DNA of 64,000 bases from Nocardia cyriacigeorgica. Its GTDB lineage: Bacteria; Actinomycetota; Actinomycetes; Mycobacteriales; Mycobacteriaceae. Numbering within the stretch: the stretch's first letter is position 1; the number at the start of each line of letters is the position of its first letter. The stretch is taken from the NCBI RefSeq assembly GCF_005863245.1, contig NZ_VBUT01000008.1:62001-126000 (forward strand), written 5' to 3'. Shown in pieces: positions 23,394 to 32,560 of this stretch. The notes under the pieces were generated by a model. It made no database searches, was not told the origin of the DNA, and was given only the letters and a program-made list of their open reading frames with translations. Both the position numbers and the translations under genes were made by a program.

Positions 23394-23675
23394 GTGCACA
23401 CTCTCGTCACGAATCTGAGCTCGCTGTGGAAGGTCGTCGCGGCCGGACTGGTGTTCGGCGCCGGCCTGCCGATGATCTTCGCGCTCGGGGTGCGGTTGTG
23501 GTCGGCGTCCGAAACCCGCGCCGACGGCAGCGTGGTCCAGCGCAACTACCCGGCACTGGCCGGGGCTCTGGTATGTCTGGGATTGGTGATTGCCGCGGTG
23601 GTGGCCGGTGTGCTCTATACGGCGAAGGCGTTCCTCGCCGCCCGGTTCGGCATCCATCTGTTCGGCGAGTCCTGA
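23394..23675 (+). CDS. Small two-helix membrane protein of the pit cluster
   Basis: A 93-residue protein with two hydrophobic helices (VVAAGLVFGAGLPMIFALGV and ALAGALVCLGLVIAAVVAGV) joined by a polar loop. It corresponds in position and type to mycobacterial Rv0544c. The GTG start lies 8 nt after the pit stop with AGGAGAA upstream, so it is co-transcribed. Function unknown; a role with the phosphate transporter is only suggested by conserved order. Confidence 0.75.
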   Translation: MHTLVTNLSSLWKVVAAGLVFGAGLPMIFALGVRLWSASETRADGSVVQRNYPALAGALVCLGLVIAAVVAGVLYTAKAFLAARFGIHLFGES

Positions 23676-23680
23676 AGGGC

Positions 23681-24031
23681 GTGCAGTTGACCGATTCGAC
23701 CAACCCCATCCAGTCCGACCCGGTGCGGCCGAAACTGCTCGGCCGGATCATCGGCTGGCTGCGCGCCGGCTACCCGCAGGGTGTGCCGCGCTCGGATTAC
23801 GTCGCGCTGTTCGCCGTGCTGCACCGCCACCTCACCGACTACGAGGTGGCCGCCGTCGCGGAGGAGCTGGCGCGGGAGAACCCGGAACGCGAGATCACCC
23901 TCGCCGATATCGAAGAAGCCATCGCGCGCATCGCCATGGAACAGCCCGCCCCGGACGATATCTCGCGGGTGGCCTCGCATCTGGCGGCCGGTGGCTGGCC
24001 GCTGGCCGAGCCGCTCACCGAGCCCGATTGA
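23681..24031 (+). CDS. DUF3349 protein, first of a tandem pair
   Basis: A protein of about 116 residues (GTG 23681; a TTG two codons on has a better-spaced GAAGGG). It contains the DUF3349 core IIGWLRAGYPQGVPRSDYVALFAVL...LTDYEVAAVAEEL, a compact helical domain related to Rv0543c. It starts 5 nt after the preceding stop and is followed 7 nt later by a paralogue. The family is linked to the phosphate-transporter cluster but has no known activity. Confidence 0.8.
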   Translation: MQLTDSTNPIQSDPVRPKLLGRIIGWLRAGYPQGVPRSDYVALFAVLHRHLTDYEVAAVAEELARENPEREITLADIEEAIARIAMEQPAPDDISRVASHLAAGGWPLAEPLTEPD

Positions 24032-24038
24032 TGCCGTC

Positions 24039-24317
24039 ATGCCGCCGTTCCTGAACGCCATCATCGACTGGTTGCGCGCCGGCTATCCCGAGGGTGTCCC
24101 GGAGTCGGACTACATTCCGCTGCTGGCCCTGCTGCGCCGCCGCCTCTCCGATGACGAGGTACGCCAGATCGCCACCGAACTGCTGCGCTCCGGGGAGAAC
24201 CCGGACCGCATCGATCTCCAGGTGCTGATCACCAAGATCACCAATGAGATGCCGTCGGAAACCGACGTGGCCCGCATCCAATCCCGGCTCGATCCGCCGA
24301 CCTGGCCCGAGCCGTGA
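24039..24317 (+). CDS. DUF3349 protein, second of a tandem pair
   Basis: A 92-residue paralogue of the previous product: AIIDWLRAGYPEGVPESDYI against IIGWLRAGYPQGVPRSDYV, and LSDDEVRQIATELL against LTDYEVAAVAEELA. ATG 24039 follows the previous stop by 7 nt. The tandem copy shows an old local duplication; mycobacteria usually carry one gene here. Confidence 0.75.
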   Translation: MPPFLNAIIDWLRAGYPEGVPESDYIPLLALLRRRLSDDEVRQIATELLRSGENPDRIDLQVLITKITNEMPSETDVARIQSRLDPPTWPEP

Positions 24318-24433
24318 GCGAGCTCCTCGCAACCAGGGCGATCAGCTGACGCACGTCCAGTGCTGACGCCCGGGCGCCGGGTGTACCGGCCGATCACAGC
24401 GTCCATACCCGCGGCATCTCGCCCCGCGGGCCC

Positions 24434-26287
24434 TTACGGCAGGAGTGCGCGAACGGTGTCGATGGTGTCGGCCTGTTCCGGCGTCTTGTCCGGCCGGTAG
24501 CGCACGACCCGGGCGAAGCGGAGGGCCACGCCGCCCGGATAGCGAGTACTCGTCTGCACGCCGTCGAGCGCGATCTCCACGACGAGCTCCGGCCAGAGGT
24601 AGACGGTGTGCTGGTCGCGGGTGCGTTCGTGGCGGGGGAATTCGGCGGTCTGCCAATGCAATAGGGCGTCGGTGAGGCCCTTGAAGGTCTTGCCGACCAT
24701 CACCGGCTCGCCGGATTCCGGGTCACGGGCGCCGAGATGCAGGTTGGACAGATAACCGGTGCGCCGGCCATAACCCCATTCCGCGCCGAGTACCAGCAGG
24801 TCAAGGGTGTGCGTCGGCTTGATCTTCAGCCAGGATCGCCCACGCCGTCCCGCCGCGTAGGGTGCCTCCAGCGATTTGATCATCACGCCTTCGTGCCCCG
24901 AGGCCAGTGCGCCGTCGAAGTACTCGGCCGCCGTCTCCGCGTTGGGCCGGATCAGCGCCGGAATGCTGTGCTCTCCGGCCACTTTGGTGAGCGCCGCCCG
25001 CCGCTCCAGCAGCGGCTCGTCCAGCAGATCGCGGCCGTCGAGATGCAGGCAATCGAAGAAGTAGGGATGCAGCAGCAGCTCGCGCGTGGAGGTCGGCATC
25101 GGCCGCAGCTCCGTCGGGACAGTCGGCTCCGAGCCGCCCGAGCCGGGTGAGCTGCCCGAGCCGCCTGAGCGACTGGAGCCGGCCGAGTCGTCGAAACTGC
25201 CTGTGCTGCCGGCGACGCTGGAACCGCGCGAGCTGCTCGATGCGCTGGAGCCGCCCGAGCCGCCTGAGCTGGCCGAGTGGCCCGCGCCAGCCGAGTGGCC
25301 CGCGCCGACCGAATGGCCCGAGCCGGCGGATTCATCCGGGCTGCTGGACGCGGCGGACTCACGCTGGCTGATGGAGCCGGCGGAGGTGCCGGATGCACCG
25401 GCCGGCGGCGCGGCGGCAACGCCCTGCCCCGGATCAGCGGATGCGAACCGCGCCATCGTCTCCTGGAAAGGCCGCGGCCGCCCGGTGTCGGTGAGGGCGA
25501 GGGTTTCGCCGTCCAGGACGACGCTGGTGCAGTTCAGGCCCGCGACCAGCTCGACAAGCTCGGGGACGTTGGCGGTGATGTCGCGCAGGGTGCGGGTGAA
25601 GACCCACACCCGGTCGCCGTCGCGGTGCACCTGGATGCGGGCGCCGTCGAGTTTGTGTTCCACGCTGACGTCGCCGTCGAATTCGGCGAGGGCATCGTCG
25701 AGCGCGGCGCCGGGGGAGGCGAGCATGGGCTGGATCGGGCGGCCGACTTCCAGCCGGAATTCGCGCAGCGCCGCTTCGCCGCCGGTCAGTGCGGCGATGG
25801 CGGTGACCGGCAGTTTTCCCGACAGCATGTAGGCCCGGCGCACCAGCTCGAGCGGGACGTCGGCGGCGCGGGCCACGGCCTCGGTGACCACGGCGGTGAG
25901 CGCGCCCTGCCGCAGCTCACCGGTCAGCAGCCGCAGCAGGAAGGCCTGTTCATCGGCGGTCGCGGCGCGCCACAGCTCGCCCAGCAGTTGTTTGCGCCGA
26001 TTCGCCGAGCCGGGGCCGGAGGTGGCGGCCAGTTCGCCGAGCAGCTCGTCCACCCGGGCCGCGGTGAGGGTTGGTGTGTCGGCGGCGGTCTCGCCGAGGC
26101 CGGTGAGGGTGCGCCAGCCGGTGCCGATGCGGCCCTGCCGCAGTTCCCCCGACACCCATGCGACGACGGCGGCGAGCTCGTCGGCCTGCGCCGCGCCCAG
26201 CAGCTCCGCGAGGGCGGCGATCTTCGTTTTCCGCGAGCGGGTGGCGCGGACGGTCTCCGACGCTCGCACGACATCGGTGAACAGCAC
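24434..26287 (-). CDS. ligB: ATP-dependent DNA ligase (LigB-type) with Ser/Gly-rich insertion
   Basis: A 617-residue ligase (GTG 26287, aligned with the mycobacterial LigB N-terminus). The N-terminal domain runs to about 185, the adenylation domain has the nucleotidyl Lys in VEHKLDGARIQVH (Lys212), and later motifs EGVMIKSL, WLKIKPTHTLDL and GGVALRFARVVRYR are intact. It seals nicks using ATP; LigB is not essential in mycobacteria. Residues about 285-402 are an inserted low-complexity tract rich in Ser, Gly, His and Ala between FASADPGQG and YFFDCLHLDG, absent from mycobacterial LigB. It is divergent from ramB. Confidence 0.88.
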   Translation of the reverse strand: MLFTDVVRASETVRATRSRKTKIAALAELLGAAQADELAAVVAWVSGELRQGRIGTGWRTLTGLGETAADTPTLTAARVDELLGELAATSGPGSANRRKQLLGELWRAATADEQAFLLRLLTGELRQGALTAVVTEAVARAADVPLELVRRAYMLSGKLPVTAIAALTGGEAALREFRLEVGRPIQPMLASPGAALDDALAEFDGDVSVEHKLDGARIQVHRDGDRVWVFTRTLRDITANVPELVELVAGLNCTSVVLDGETLALTDTGRPRPFQETMARFASADPGQGVAAAPPAGASGTSAGSISQRESAASSSPDESAGSGHSVGAGHSAGAGHSASSGGSGGSSASSSSRGSSVAGSTGSFDDSAGSSRSGGSGSSPGSGGSEPTVPTELRPMPTSTRELLLHPYFFDCLHLDGRDLLDEPLLERRAALTKVAGEHSIPALIRPNAETAAEYFDGALASGHEGVMIKSLEAPYAAGRRGRSWLKIKPTHTLDLLVLGAEWGYGRRTGYLSNLHLGARDPESGEPVMVGKTFKGLTDALLHWQTAEFPRHERTRDQHTVYLWPELVVEIALDGVQTSTRYPGGVALRFARVVRYRPDKTPEQADTIDTVRALLP

Positions 26288-26350
26288 CAGACGACGGTAA
26301 CCCGACGCTGTGACATATCGCTCGAACCTGCTGCTAATTCTGCTATTGGC

Positions 26351-26362
26351 AGGTTTGCGAAA
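26351..26362. promoter_or_regulatory. RamB-like site in the ligB-ramB intergenic region
   Basis: AGGTTTGCGAAA resembles the RamB motif described for corynebacteria and mycobacteria (A-rich, then GTTTGCAAA-like). It lies 20 bp upstream of ramB, so autoregulation is plausible. This is inference from motif resemblance. Confidence 0.4.
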
Positions 26363-26381
26363 TCGGCCATAAGCTGGACGC

Positions 26382-27788
26382 ATGGCCAAGACTTACGTCG
26401 GGGCGCGGCTTCGTCAGCTGCGGACCGAACGCGGGCTCAGCCAGGTCTCGCTCGCTCAACAACTGGAGATCTCGGCGAGCTATCTGAATCAGATCGAACA
26501 CGACGTGCGTCCGCTCACCGTCCCGGTGCTGTTGCGGATCAACGAGGTGTTCGGCGTCGATGCCACTTTTTTCTCGTCGCAGGACGACACCCGGCTCATC
26601 GCCGAACTGCAAGAAGTGGTGATGGACGCCGAACTCGGTATCGAGGCCGACGCCAAGGAGATCGCCGAAATCGTCTCCGCGCATCCGAGTATGGCGCGCG
26701 CGCTGGTGAATATGCACCGCCGCTACCGCAATACCAGCGCGCAGCTGGCGGCCGCCACCGAAGACCGTTTCGCCGACGGCTCCGGCAGCGCCACCATCAG
26801 CAAACCGCACGAGGAAGTGCGCGACTACTTCTATCAGCGGCAGAACTACATCCACGAATTGGACACCGCCGCAGAGGAACTCGCCACTCGCATCCGTTTC
26901 CACGGCGGCGACGTGAACAGCGAGATCGCGCGCATGCTGCGTGCGCACGGCGTGCGCATCATCGAACGCATCGACCTGGGCGAGGGCGTGCTGCACCGAT
27001 ACGACCCGGAAAGCCTGCGGCTCGAGATCGCGCCGCATCTGTCCGGCGGCCAGCGCACCTTCAAACTCGCCGCCGAGCTCGCCTATTTCGAATGCGGGCC
27101 GCTGCTGGAAAGGCTGGTCGACGAAGGCAGTTTCGCTTCCGAGGACGCCAGGAAGCTGGCCATGCTCGGCCTGGCGAACTATTTCGCCGCGGCGACGGTA
27201 CTTCCGTATACGCATTTCCACGAGGTCGCCGAGGATTTCCGCTACGACATCGAACGGCTCTCGGCGTTCTTCACCCAGAGCTACGAGACGATCTGCCACC
27301 GGTTGTCCACCCTGCAACGGCCGGAACTGCGCGGTGTGCCGTTCTCGTTCGTCCGGGTGGATCGTGCGGGCAATATGTCGAAACGCCAGTCCGCCACCGG
27401 TTTTCACTTCTCCTCCAGCGGCGGCACCTGCCCGCTCTGGAATGTGTACGAGACCTTCGCCTATCCGGGCAAGATCATGACCCAGATCGCGCAGATGCCC
27501 GACGGCCGCAAGTACCTGTGGGTGGCGCGCACCGTCGAGCGCCGTGCCACGGCCTACGGCCAGCCGAGCAAGACCTTCGCCATCGGGCTCGGCTGCGAGC
27601 TACGCCATGCCGGACGGGTGGTCTACGCCGACGGGATCGATCTCGGTGAAGCCAAGGCCACCCCGATCGGCGCAGGCTGTCGGGTCTGCGAGCGGGCCAA
27701 CTGCCCGCAGCGCGCCTTCCCCCCACTGGGCAAGGTGCTCGACATCAGCGAGCACCGCAGCTCGGTTTCCCCGTACGTGCTCAAGTAG
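26382..27788 (+). CDS. ramB: RamB-type regulator of acetate and glyoxylate metabolism
   Basis: A 468-residue regulator (the mycobacterial protein has 474). The XRE-type HTH is at residues about 8-62 (LRQLRTERGLSQVSLAQQLEISASYLNQIE), followed by an IrrE/DUF955-like domain whose HExxH is degenerate (TFKLAAELAYFE), and a C-terminal short-chain-fatty-acid-regulator domain with Cys residues in GAGCRVCERANCPQRAF. RamB controls aceA/icl and acetate-activation genes. The window also holds aceA and fadB2 about 5-7 kb away, which in M. tuberculosis lie next to ramB. Confidence 0.9.
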   Translation: MAKTYVGARLRQLRTERGLSQVSLAQQLEISASYLNQIEHDVRPLTVPVLLRINEVFGVDATFFSSQDDTRLIAELQEVVMDAELGIEADAKEIAEIVSAHPSMARALVNMHRRYRNTSAQLAAATEDRFADGSGSATISKPHEEVRDYFYQRQNYIHELDTAAEELATRIRFHGGDVNSEIARMLRAHGVRIIERIDLGEGVLHRYDPESLRLEIAPHLSGGQRTFKLAAELAYFECGPLLERLVDEGSFASEDARKLAMLGLANYFAAATVLPYTHFHEVAEDFRYDIERLSAFFTQSYETICHRLSTLQRPELRGVPFSFVRVDRAGNMSKRQSATGFHFSSSGGTCPLWNVYETFAYPGKIMTQIAQMPDGRKYLWVARTVERRATAYGQPSKTFAIGLGCELRHAGRVVYADGIDLGEAKATPIGAGCRVCERANCPQRAFPPLGKVLDISEHRSSVSPYVLK

Positions 27789-27792
27789 CAGG

Positions 27793-28761
27793 TCAGGCCT
27801 GCACGGCTTCGGCGATCGCGCGGCCGTCCGGATCGGCGGTGATCTCCTCGACCCGCACGGTGGGTGCGAGGTGGCTGCGCAGGCGTCGATCGATTTCGCC
27901 AGCGACCGGGATGACGACGGCCGCGGCCGAGGTGGCGACGGCGTCGGTGAGGATCGCCGGCCAATCCGGAACCGTCCGGCTCGACAGTGCCGCGATGACG
28001 GCCGCGGTCGCCGAATCGCCCGCACCGGTCGGATTGCCCGCGAGCGGTTCGGGCAGCGCGGCCGTCCACGCGCCATCGGCGGTCACCGCGACCATGCCCT
28101 CGGCGCCGCGTTTGGCCAGCACCGCGCGCACGCCGTCCGCGATGAGCGGACGCACCGATTCGACGACCTCGGCGGGTGTCTGCGGATCGGAATCGGTGAG
28201 CCGTCGTAGTTCACCGCGATTGGGGGTGAGCACCACCCCGGGTATCCGCGCGGCCAGTCGCATCGCCTCACCGTCCAGATCGCAAATGGTCGGCACCCCG
28301 TGCTCGAGTGCGCTGCGCGCGATCTGGGCGGGCAGTTCCGGATCGATGCCGCCGGGTAGTGAGCCCGCGATGACCAGTCCGGAGATATCGGGCAGCAGGC
28401 CGGCCACCCGCACCGCGAGTTGTTCGGCCGCATGCGGATTGGTGATCCTCGCACCCGGCTCCCATAGTGCGGTGGCGGTGCCGGAACCGGATTCGCTGAT
28501 CACCACGGTTCTGCGCACCCAGGGCAGCGCGTGCACGAAATCGACCGGCAGTTCCAGTTCGGCCGCGGCGGCGAAGGCGTGGTCGGCGAAACCGGTGGCG
28601 CGGGCGTATTTGCCGAGCTGGTTGAGCACCCTGGTGACATTGATTCCCTTGCCCCCTATGCGCTGCTCGACCGATCGCACCCGATGCGCCCGACCCCGTT
28701 CGAGTTCTTCGACTCGATAGGTCATGTCGTAGGCGGGATTCATTGTCACGGTGAGGATCAC
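27793..28761 (-). CDS. PfkB-family sugar kinase (1-phosphofructokinase-like)
   Basis: A 322-residue ribokinase-fold kinase. It has the N-terminal TMNPAYDMTYRVEEL and IGGKGINVTRVLNQLG motif of the 1-phosphofructokinase/tagatose-6-phosphate kinase group, and the ATP/catalytic motif NPTGAGDSATAAVIA (Asp as base). It should phosphorylate a sugar phosphate such as fructose-1-phosphate; no PTS gene is adjacent, so the substrate is uncertain. The start is GTG. It is convergent with ramB, with a 4-bp gap. Confidence 0.82.
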   Translation of the reverse strand: MILTVTMNPAYDMTYRVEELERGRAHRVRSVEQRIGGKGINVTRVLNQLGKYARATGFADHAFAAAAELELPVDFVHALPWVRRTVVISESGSGTATALWEPGARITNPHAAEQLAVRVAGLLPDISGLVIAGSLPGGIDPELPAQIARSALEHGVPTICDLDGEAMRLAARIPGVVLTPNRGELRRLTDSDPQTPAEVVESVRPLIADGVRAVLAKRGAEGMVAVTADGAWTAALPEPLAGNPTGAGDSATAAVIAALSSRTVPDWPAILTDAVATSAAAVVIPVAGEIDRRLRSHLAPTVRVEEITADPDGRAIAEAVQA

Positions 28762-28947
28762 GACCTCAACTGTCCACGCCTGCGCGGTGCGCGCAACCGC
28801 TGGGGTGCGATCGGTGCGGGTTTATCAGCCGTCCCGAAGTGCGGCGGCCGACATTTGTGCGATCGCCTGAAATCTGGCGGCAGTGCGTGGGCGCGGCCGG
28901 GAGCGCGGGTAATGTCCGCCGACGGAATACGGCCGAATCGAACCGCC

Positions 28948-29646
28948 TTACGTCGTGAGCGCGGGCGACGGCGGTTGCTCATCGGCCCGGTCCGATGCCG
29001 CGCGGCGCAGGGCGCGCACCCAGACCGTGAAGCCCCACGCCACGAATCCCGCGTACACCAGATACAGCACCGCCGACGGGTAGTACCCGGCGCGCAGGAG
29101 CAACGGAATGCCGACGATGTCGACGGCGATCCAGATCAACCAGAACTCCGCCCACCCGCGCGCCATCCCGTAGGTGGCCAGCACCGAGCCGGTGAAGATC
29201 CACGCCTCCGCCCACGGACCGTAGGAGCCGATCCAAGCGAAGACCTGCGCGAAACCAACCGTGCCGACCGCCATGGCAACGACCAGTAGCCACCGTTCCC
29301 GCGCGCTCGCCCAGCGCGGATCCACCCCGCGATGTTCGAGCCCGGTCTCGGTGCGCGCGTAGCGATACCAGCTCCACCAGCCGTAGGCGCTGACCGCGAC
29401 GAACATCAACTGCCTGCCCGCCTGACCGGCCATGTTCAACTGCTGCGGGGTATTGAACACCCCGCCGACGAACACCGTGAACAGCAGCGCATTGCCCGCG
29501 ATGCCGATCGGCCACGCCCACACCCGCCGTCGCATGCCACCCAGTGCCGAGGCCATGCCGAAGCCATTCCCGACGATTTCCCGCCATAGGATCTCCGAGC
29601 CGGCGATGTGCAGTTTGGCGTCGAGCAGGGCGAGGAACGGATTCAC
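28948..29646 (-). CDS. pnuC: Nicotinamide riboside transporter PnuC-like
   Basis: A 232-residue membrane protein with seven or eight helices and the PnuC features LNMAGQAGRQLMFVAVSAYGWWSWYR (the W-x-W substrate loop) and IWIAVDIVGIPLLLRAGYYPSAVLYLVY. PnuC proteins take up nicotinamide riboside by facilitated diffusion for NAD synthesis. It starts with GTG. It stands alone, with 186 bp of apparently empty DNA before the sugar kinase gene. Confidence 0.88.
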   Translation of the reverse strand: MNPFLALLDAKLHIAGSEILWREIVGNGFGMASALGGMRRRVWAWPIGIAGNALLFTVFVGGVFNTPQQLNMAGQAGRQLMFVAVSAYGWWSWYRYARTETGLEHRGVDPRWASARERWLLVVAMAVGTVGFAQVFAWIGSYGPWAEAWIFTGSVLATYGMARGWAEFWLIWIAVDIVGIPLLLRAGYYPSAVLYLVYAGFVAWGFTVWVRALRRAASDRADEQPPSPALTT

Positions 29647-29725
29647 CCTGGGTGTAACCGGGCGCGGCCGTCATCTCATCCAAGCGGACGTGGTTACGGT
29701 CGGCGTGAATCGAACTCGCGCGAAC

Positions 29726-30748
29726 TCAGATCGCGCGCTGGGCCAGTGTGCCGACCGATTGCCTGCGTTCACCGCTGCGCCCGGCCGCGCGTCCGGTGCG
29801 GGCGGCCAGCAGTTCGGCGGCGATGGCGACAGCGGTTTCGGCCGGGGTGCGGGCACCGATGCTCAGCCCGGCGGGGGAGTGCAGGCGCGACAGCAGGGCG
29901 TCGTCGAAACCGCCCGCGCGCAGATCGTCCATGCGGCGGGCATGCACCGAGGGCGAACCGAGTGCGGCCAGATAGCCGACCTCGGGCAGCCGCAGCGCGA
30001 CGGTGAGCAACGGGATCTCGAATTTCGGATCCTGGGCGACCACGATGATGCCGGTATCGGCGTCGATCTCACCGGCGGCCGAGAGCGTATTGAGGTATCG
30101 GTGCGGCCAGTCCACCACCACCTCGGCGCCCGGAAAAGATTCCGGGGTAGCGAAATTGGGCCGGGTATCGCAGATGGTGATTCGATAACCGAGCAGTTGC
30201 CCCTGCGTCGACAAAGCCGCGGCGAAGGAATTGGCGCCGAAGATGATCAGCCGCGGCGGCGGGGCGAACGAGGAGACGAAGATATCGGACTGCGGCAGCG
30301 AGACCAGTTCGGTGTTGTGCCGTTTGTCGGTGATCAGATGCTGGCCGATCACCTCCGGCTCCGGATTCCACACCACGGTGAAAACGGTGACCCGGCGGTG
30401 CGCGGCGATTTCGGCGGCGACCGTCGGGAACTCCGGGAAGTGGTCGCGCGAGAACGGCTCGGTGAATACGTCGATCACGCCGTCGTCGCGGCCGGGATCG
30501 AGTGAATTGGTCACGGTGAGCCGGTGCATGCCGCGCTGCCCGGTGCGGGCCGAGGTCGCGGTGGCCTCATAGGCGGCCTCTTCGATACCGCCCGCGGTGA
30601 TCGAGCCGAAGACACCGCCGTCGGGGTCGACCAGCATGGCCGCCCCCACGGGTAGATCGGTCGCACCATTGGTGCGCACAATGGTCGCCAGTCCGCCGGT
30701 CCGGCCCGAGTGCCACACCCGCAACAGGTCGTCGACGATGTCCCGCAT
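29726..30748 (-). CDS. XdhC/CoxI family protein
   Basis: A 340-residue XdhC-like protein. It begins MRDIVDDLLRVWHSGRTGGLATIVRTNG (XdhC/CoxI domain) and has a Rossmann-type C-terminal domain with LIIFGANSFAAAL. XdhC proteins insert sulfurated molybdenum cofactor into xanthine dehydrogenase-type enzymes; no molybdoenzyme gene lies here. ATG 30748 is chosen since GGAG is 8 nt upstream and it matches the family start; the frame stays open 71 codons further upstream but that part has no family support. Confidence 0.8.
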   Translation of the reverse strand: MRDIVDDLLRVWHSGRTGGLATIVRTNGATDLPVGAAMLVDPDGGVFGSITAGGIEEAAYEATATSARTGQRGMHRLTVTNSLDPGRDDGVIDVFTEPFSRDHFPEFPTVAAEIAAHRRVTVFTVVWNPEPEVIGQHLITDKRHNTELVSLPQSDIFVSSFAPPPRLIIFGANSFAAALSTQGQLLGYRITICDTRPNFATPESFPGAEVVVDWPHRYLNTLSAAGEIDADTGIIVVAQDPKFEIPLLTVALRLPEVGYLAALGSPSVHARRMDDLRAGGFDDALLSRLHSPAGLSIGARTPAETAVAIAAELLAARTGRAAGRSGERRQSVGTLAQRAI

Positions 30749-31135
30749 CACACAACTCCGATCCACCCATGCGGCGGTCGCGCGGGCGTTCACCGGACGA
30801 CGCCCGTCGCCGAATCCGGCGCACGTGACGCACACCATATCGTCCCCGGAGTACAAATAGGTGTGCGTGCCGCAATCTTGGGTAGCGCTCGCGTTAACGT
30901 CACGCCAAGGCTTGTGGCCGGTCACCAAGAAATGCCGCGCCGGCTGTGAAATGCGAGACATATCAACGGGTTAGCGGCCTGGTCACAGCGCTTTCGCACC
31001 ATGGAAAGCGCTACGGTGCGGCCGGTGAATTCAAGCCCGAATGATTGATTGGATGAGAGTGGTATTCGCCACACTGCGACCACTGGCGGGAAGTGGCGTG
31101 CGCCACAGTGCGGCGGAAACCGGGTTAGCGCCGCG
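30749..31135. promoter_or_regulatory. 387-bp gap before xdhC-like gene, with a hairpin
   Basis: No gene is supported here. The clearest structure is a perfect 9-bp inverted repeat AGCGCTTTC (30987-30995) / GAAAGCGCT (31004-31012) with an 8-nt loop, 124 nt beyond the lipase stop. It may be a terminator or an operator for the xdhC-like gene. Confidence 0.4.
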
Positions 31136-32284
31136 TCAGGCGAAAAGGTCGCGTACGAACGGCAGTGAGTCGGGCAGCGAATCGTTGACGGCGCCGTCGT
31201 GGCCGGTCGGATAGGTGTGCAGGGTGACCGGCTCGCCCGCGGCGGCGAGGGTGGCGGCGAAGCGCAGCGTCTGCGGGGTGATGACGTCGGTATCGCGCAG
31301 GCCCTGGCCGAGGAACAGCGGCTTGTCGTAGCCGGATTCGGGCAGGCCCATGTAGCCGCGCAGCAGGCCGTGCAGGTTCGGGATCTGGCCGAGCGGGCGG
31401 GCGAACAGGTCGCCGACGACGACATTGTTCGCGCTCAGCTCGTCACCGAAGGCGACGATGCAGGCCTGCCGGGCGCGCGCGAGCCAGGCGCGACCGGCGT
31501 CGGTCAGATAGGAGTCGATGTCGAGTTCGGGGTAGGTCGTGCGCAGCCCGTTGAGGATGTAGAGCACGTACGCGGTGCTGTGCGAACTCAGTTCGATCGG
31601 CGGCATTCCGGGGCCGAGCGGCAGCAGGATGTCCTCGATATAGGCGGGCACGCCGGTGCCGACCGCGCCGCGGTAATCCAGTTCCGGGCCGCCGAACTCG
31701 GTGGCATACCGCGCGGTGAACACCGCCGCGCCGCCGCCCTGGGACTGCCCGACTACCACCCACTTGTTCGACAGGGTGTCGAATCGGCGGGTCGCCGCCT
31801 TCACCGCGTCGACCACATTGTGGGCCTCGACCACGCCGTTCAGGTACGGATGCTCGCCGGGCCCGCCGAGACCGGCGTAGTCGGCGGCGACGATGGCATA
31901 GCCCTGATCCAGCCAGGTGCCCAGGTAGGCCCAGTCCCGCTGCACCGCACCGGGACCGGCGATGCTGTAGGCGCAGTCGTCGCCGAGGCCGACGGTGCCG
32001 TGCGCCCACGCGATCACCGGCCAGCCGCCCTCGGGCGCGGGTCCCGGCGGGAAGTAGACCGCGGCGCTGGTCTGCGTGGGGACATCGCCCGCGCCGGTGG
32101 ACGAGTAGGTGATGCGGACCGAGTTCACCGAACCGGGCAGGGTCGCCGCCGGCGCGAGCGGCTGGACCGAATCGACCACGCCGGTCGTCTGAGTCCGTGC
32201 CGGGGCCGCCTGCGCGCTGGGCAGCAACAGTGCCGCTGCGGCGCAGCCGGTGACGATGGCGGCGGTGATCCTGGTGATCCGCAT
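31136..32284 (-). CDS. Secreted lipase/esterase (secretory lipase family)
   Basis: A 382-residue alpha/beta hydrolase exported by a Sec signal peptide (MRITRITAAIVTGCAAAALL, cleavage near AQA-A). The nucleophile elbow is GQSQGG, an acid candidate lies in LRDTDVITPQT and the catalytic His in YPTGHDGAV, consistent with the LIP-type secretory lipases of actinomycetes. It probably hydrolyses host or environmental lipid esters. ATG 32284 has AGGAG upstream. It is divergent from aceA across a 775-bp region. Confidence 0.85.
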   Translation of the reverse strand: MRITRITAAIVTGCAAAALLLPSAQAAPARTQTTGVVDSVQPLAPAATLPGSVNSVRITYSSTGAGDVPTQTSAAVYFPPGPAPEGGWPVIAWAHGTVGLGDDCAYSIAGPGAVQRDWAYLGTWLDQGYAIVAADYAGLGGPGEHPYLNGVVEAHNVVDAVKAATRRFDTLSNKWVVVGQSQGGGAAVFTARYATEFGGPELDYRGAVGTGVPAYIEDILLPLGPGMPPIELSSHSTAYVLYILNGLRTTYPELDIDSYLTDAGRAWLARARQACIVAFGDELSANNVVVGDLFARPLGQIPNLHGLLRGYMGLPESGYDKPLFLGQGLRDTDVITPQTLRFAATLAAAGEPVTLHTYPTGHDGAVNDSLPDSLPFVRDLFA

Positions 32285-32430
32285 GGTGCTCCTGTCCGGC
32301 GCAGTGCGATGTGATGGGCGCACTGCGACTCTTCGCTCGAGCCGTCGGTGTAGCTGGACGCTCGTCCGGGAAACGGCTGCTGTCGAGTCTGCCCGATCGG
32401 TCGCCCGCGATCCTGCCCGACTGCCGTCGT

Positions 32431-32560
32431 CGCAGGTAGTGGATACGCTGGCCCACTCTTTGGCGTCGCCGACCTCCGTCGGTCATCGGCGCAGGTAGTA
32501 GCCGGCGGAGGCCGGTCGCTTGGCGTGGTCGATCTCCCGTCGGTCGTCGTCGCAGGTTCC
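32431..32560. repeat. Imperfect 60-bp tandem repeats
   Basis: CGCAGGT recurs at 32431, 32490 and 32551, and the stretches between share TTGGCGT, GAYCTCC and GTCGGTC. The units are diverged and non-coding. They lie in the long region between the lipase and aceA. Confidence 0.5.

Noticed and set aside
24318..24433. Possible small gene between DUF3349 and ligB
   Set aside because: No start with ribosome site and no protein-like sequence; it is a short convergent gap.
25277..27649. Very long plus-strand open frame across ligB and ramB
   Set aside because: It is antisense to ligB and out of frame with ramB; high G+C produces such frames, and no domain is present.
30749..30961. 71-codon in-frame upstream extension of the xdhC-like gene with Cys-containing peptide CGTHTYLYSGDD
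   Set aside because: XdhC family proteins begin at MRDIVDD, which has its own ribosome site; codon third positions in the extension are not as G+C-rich as in real genes.
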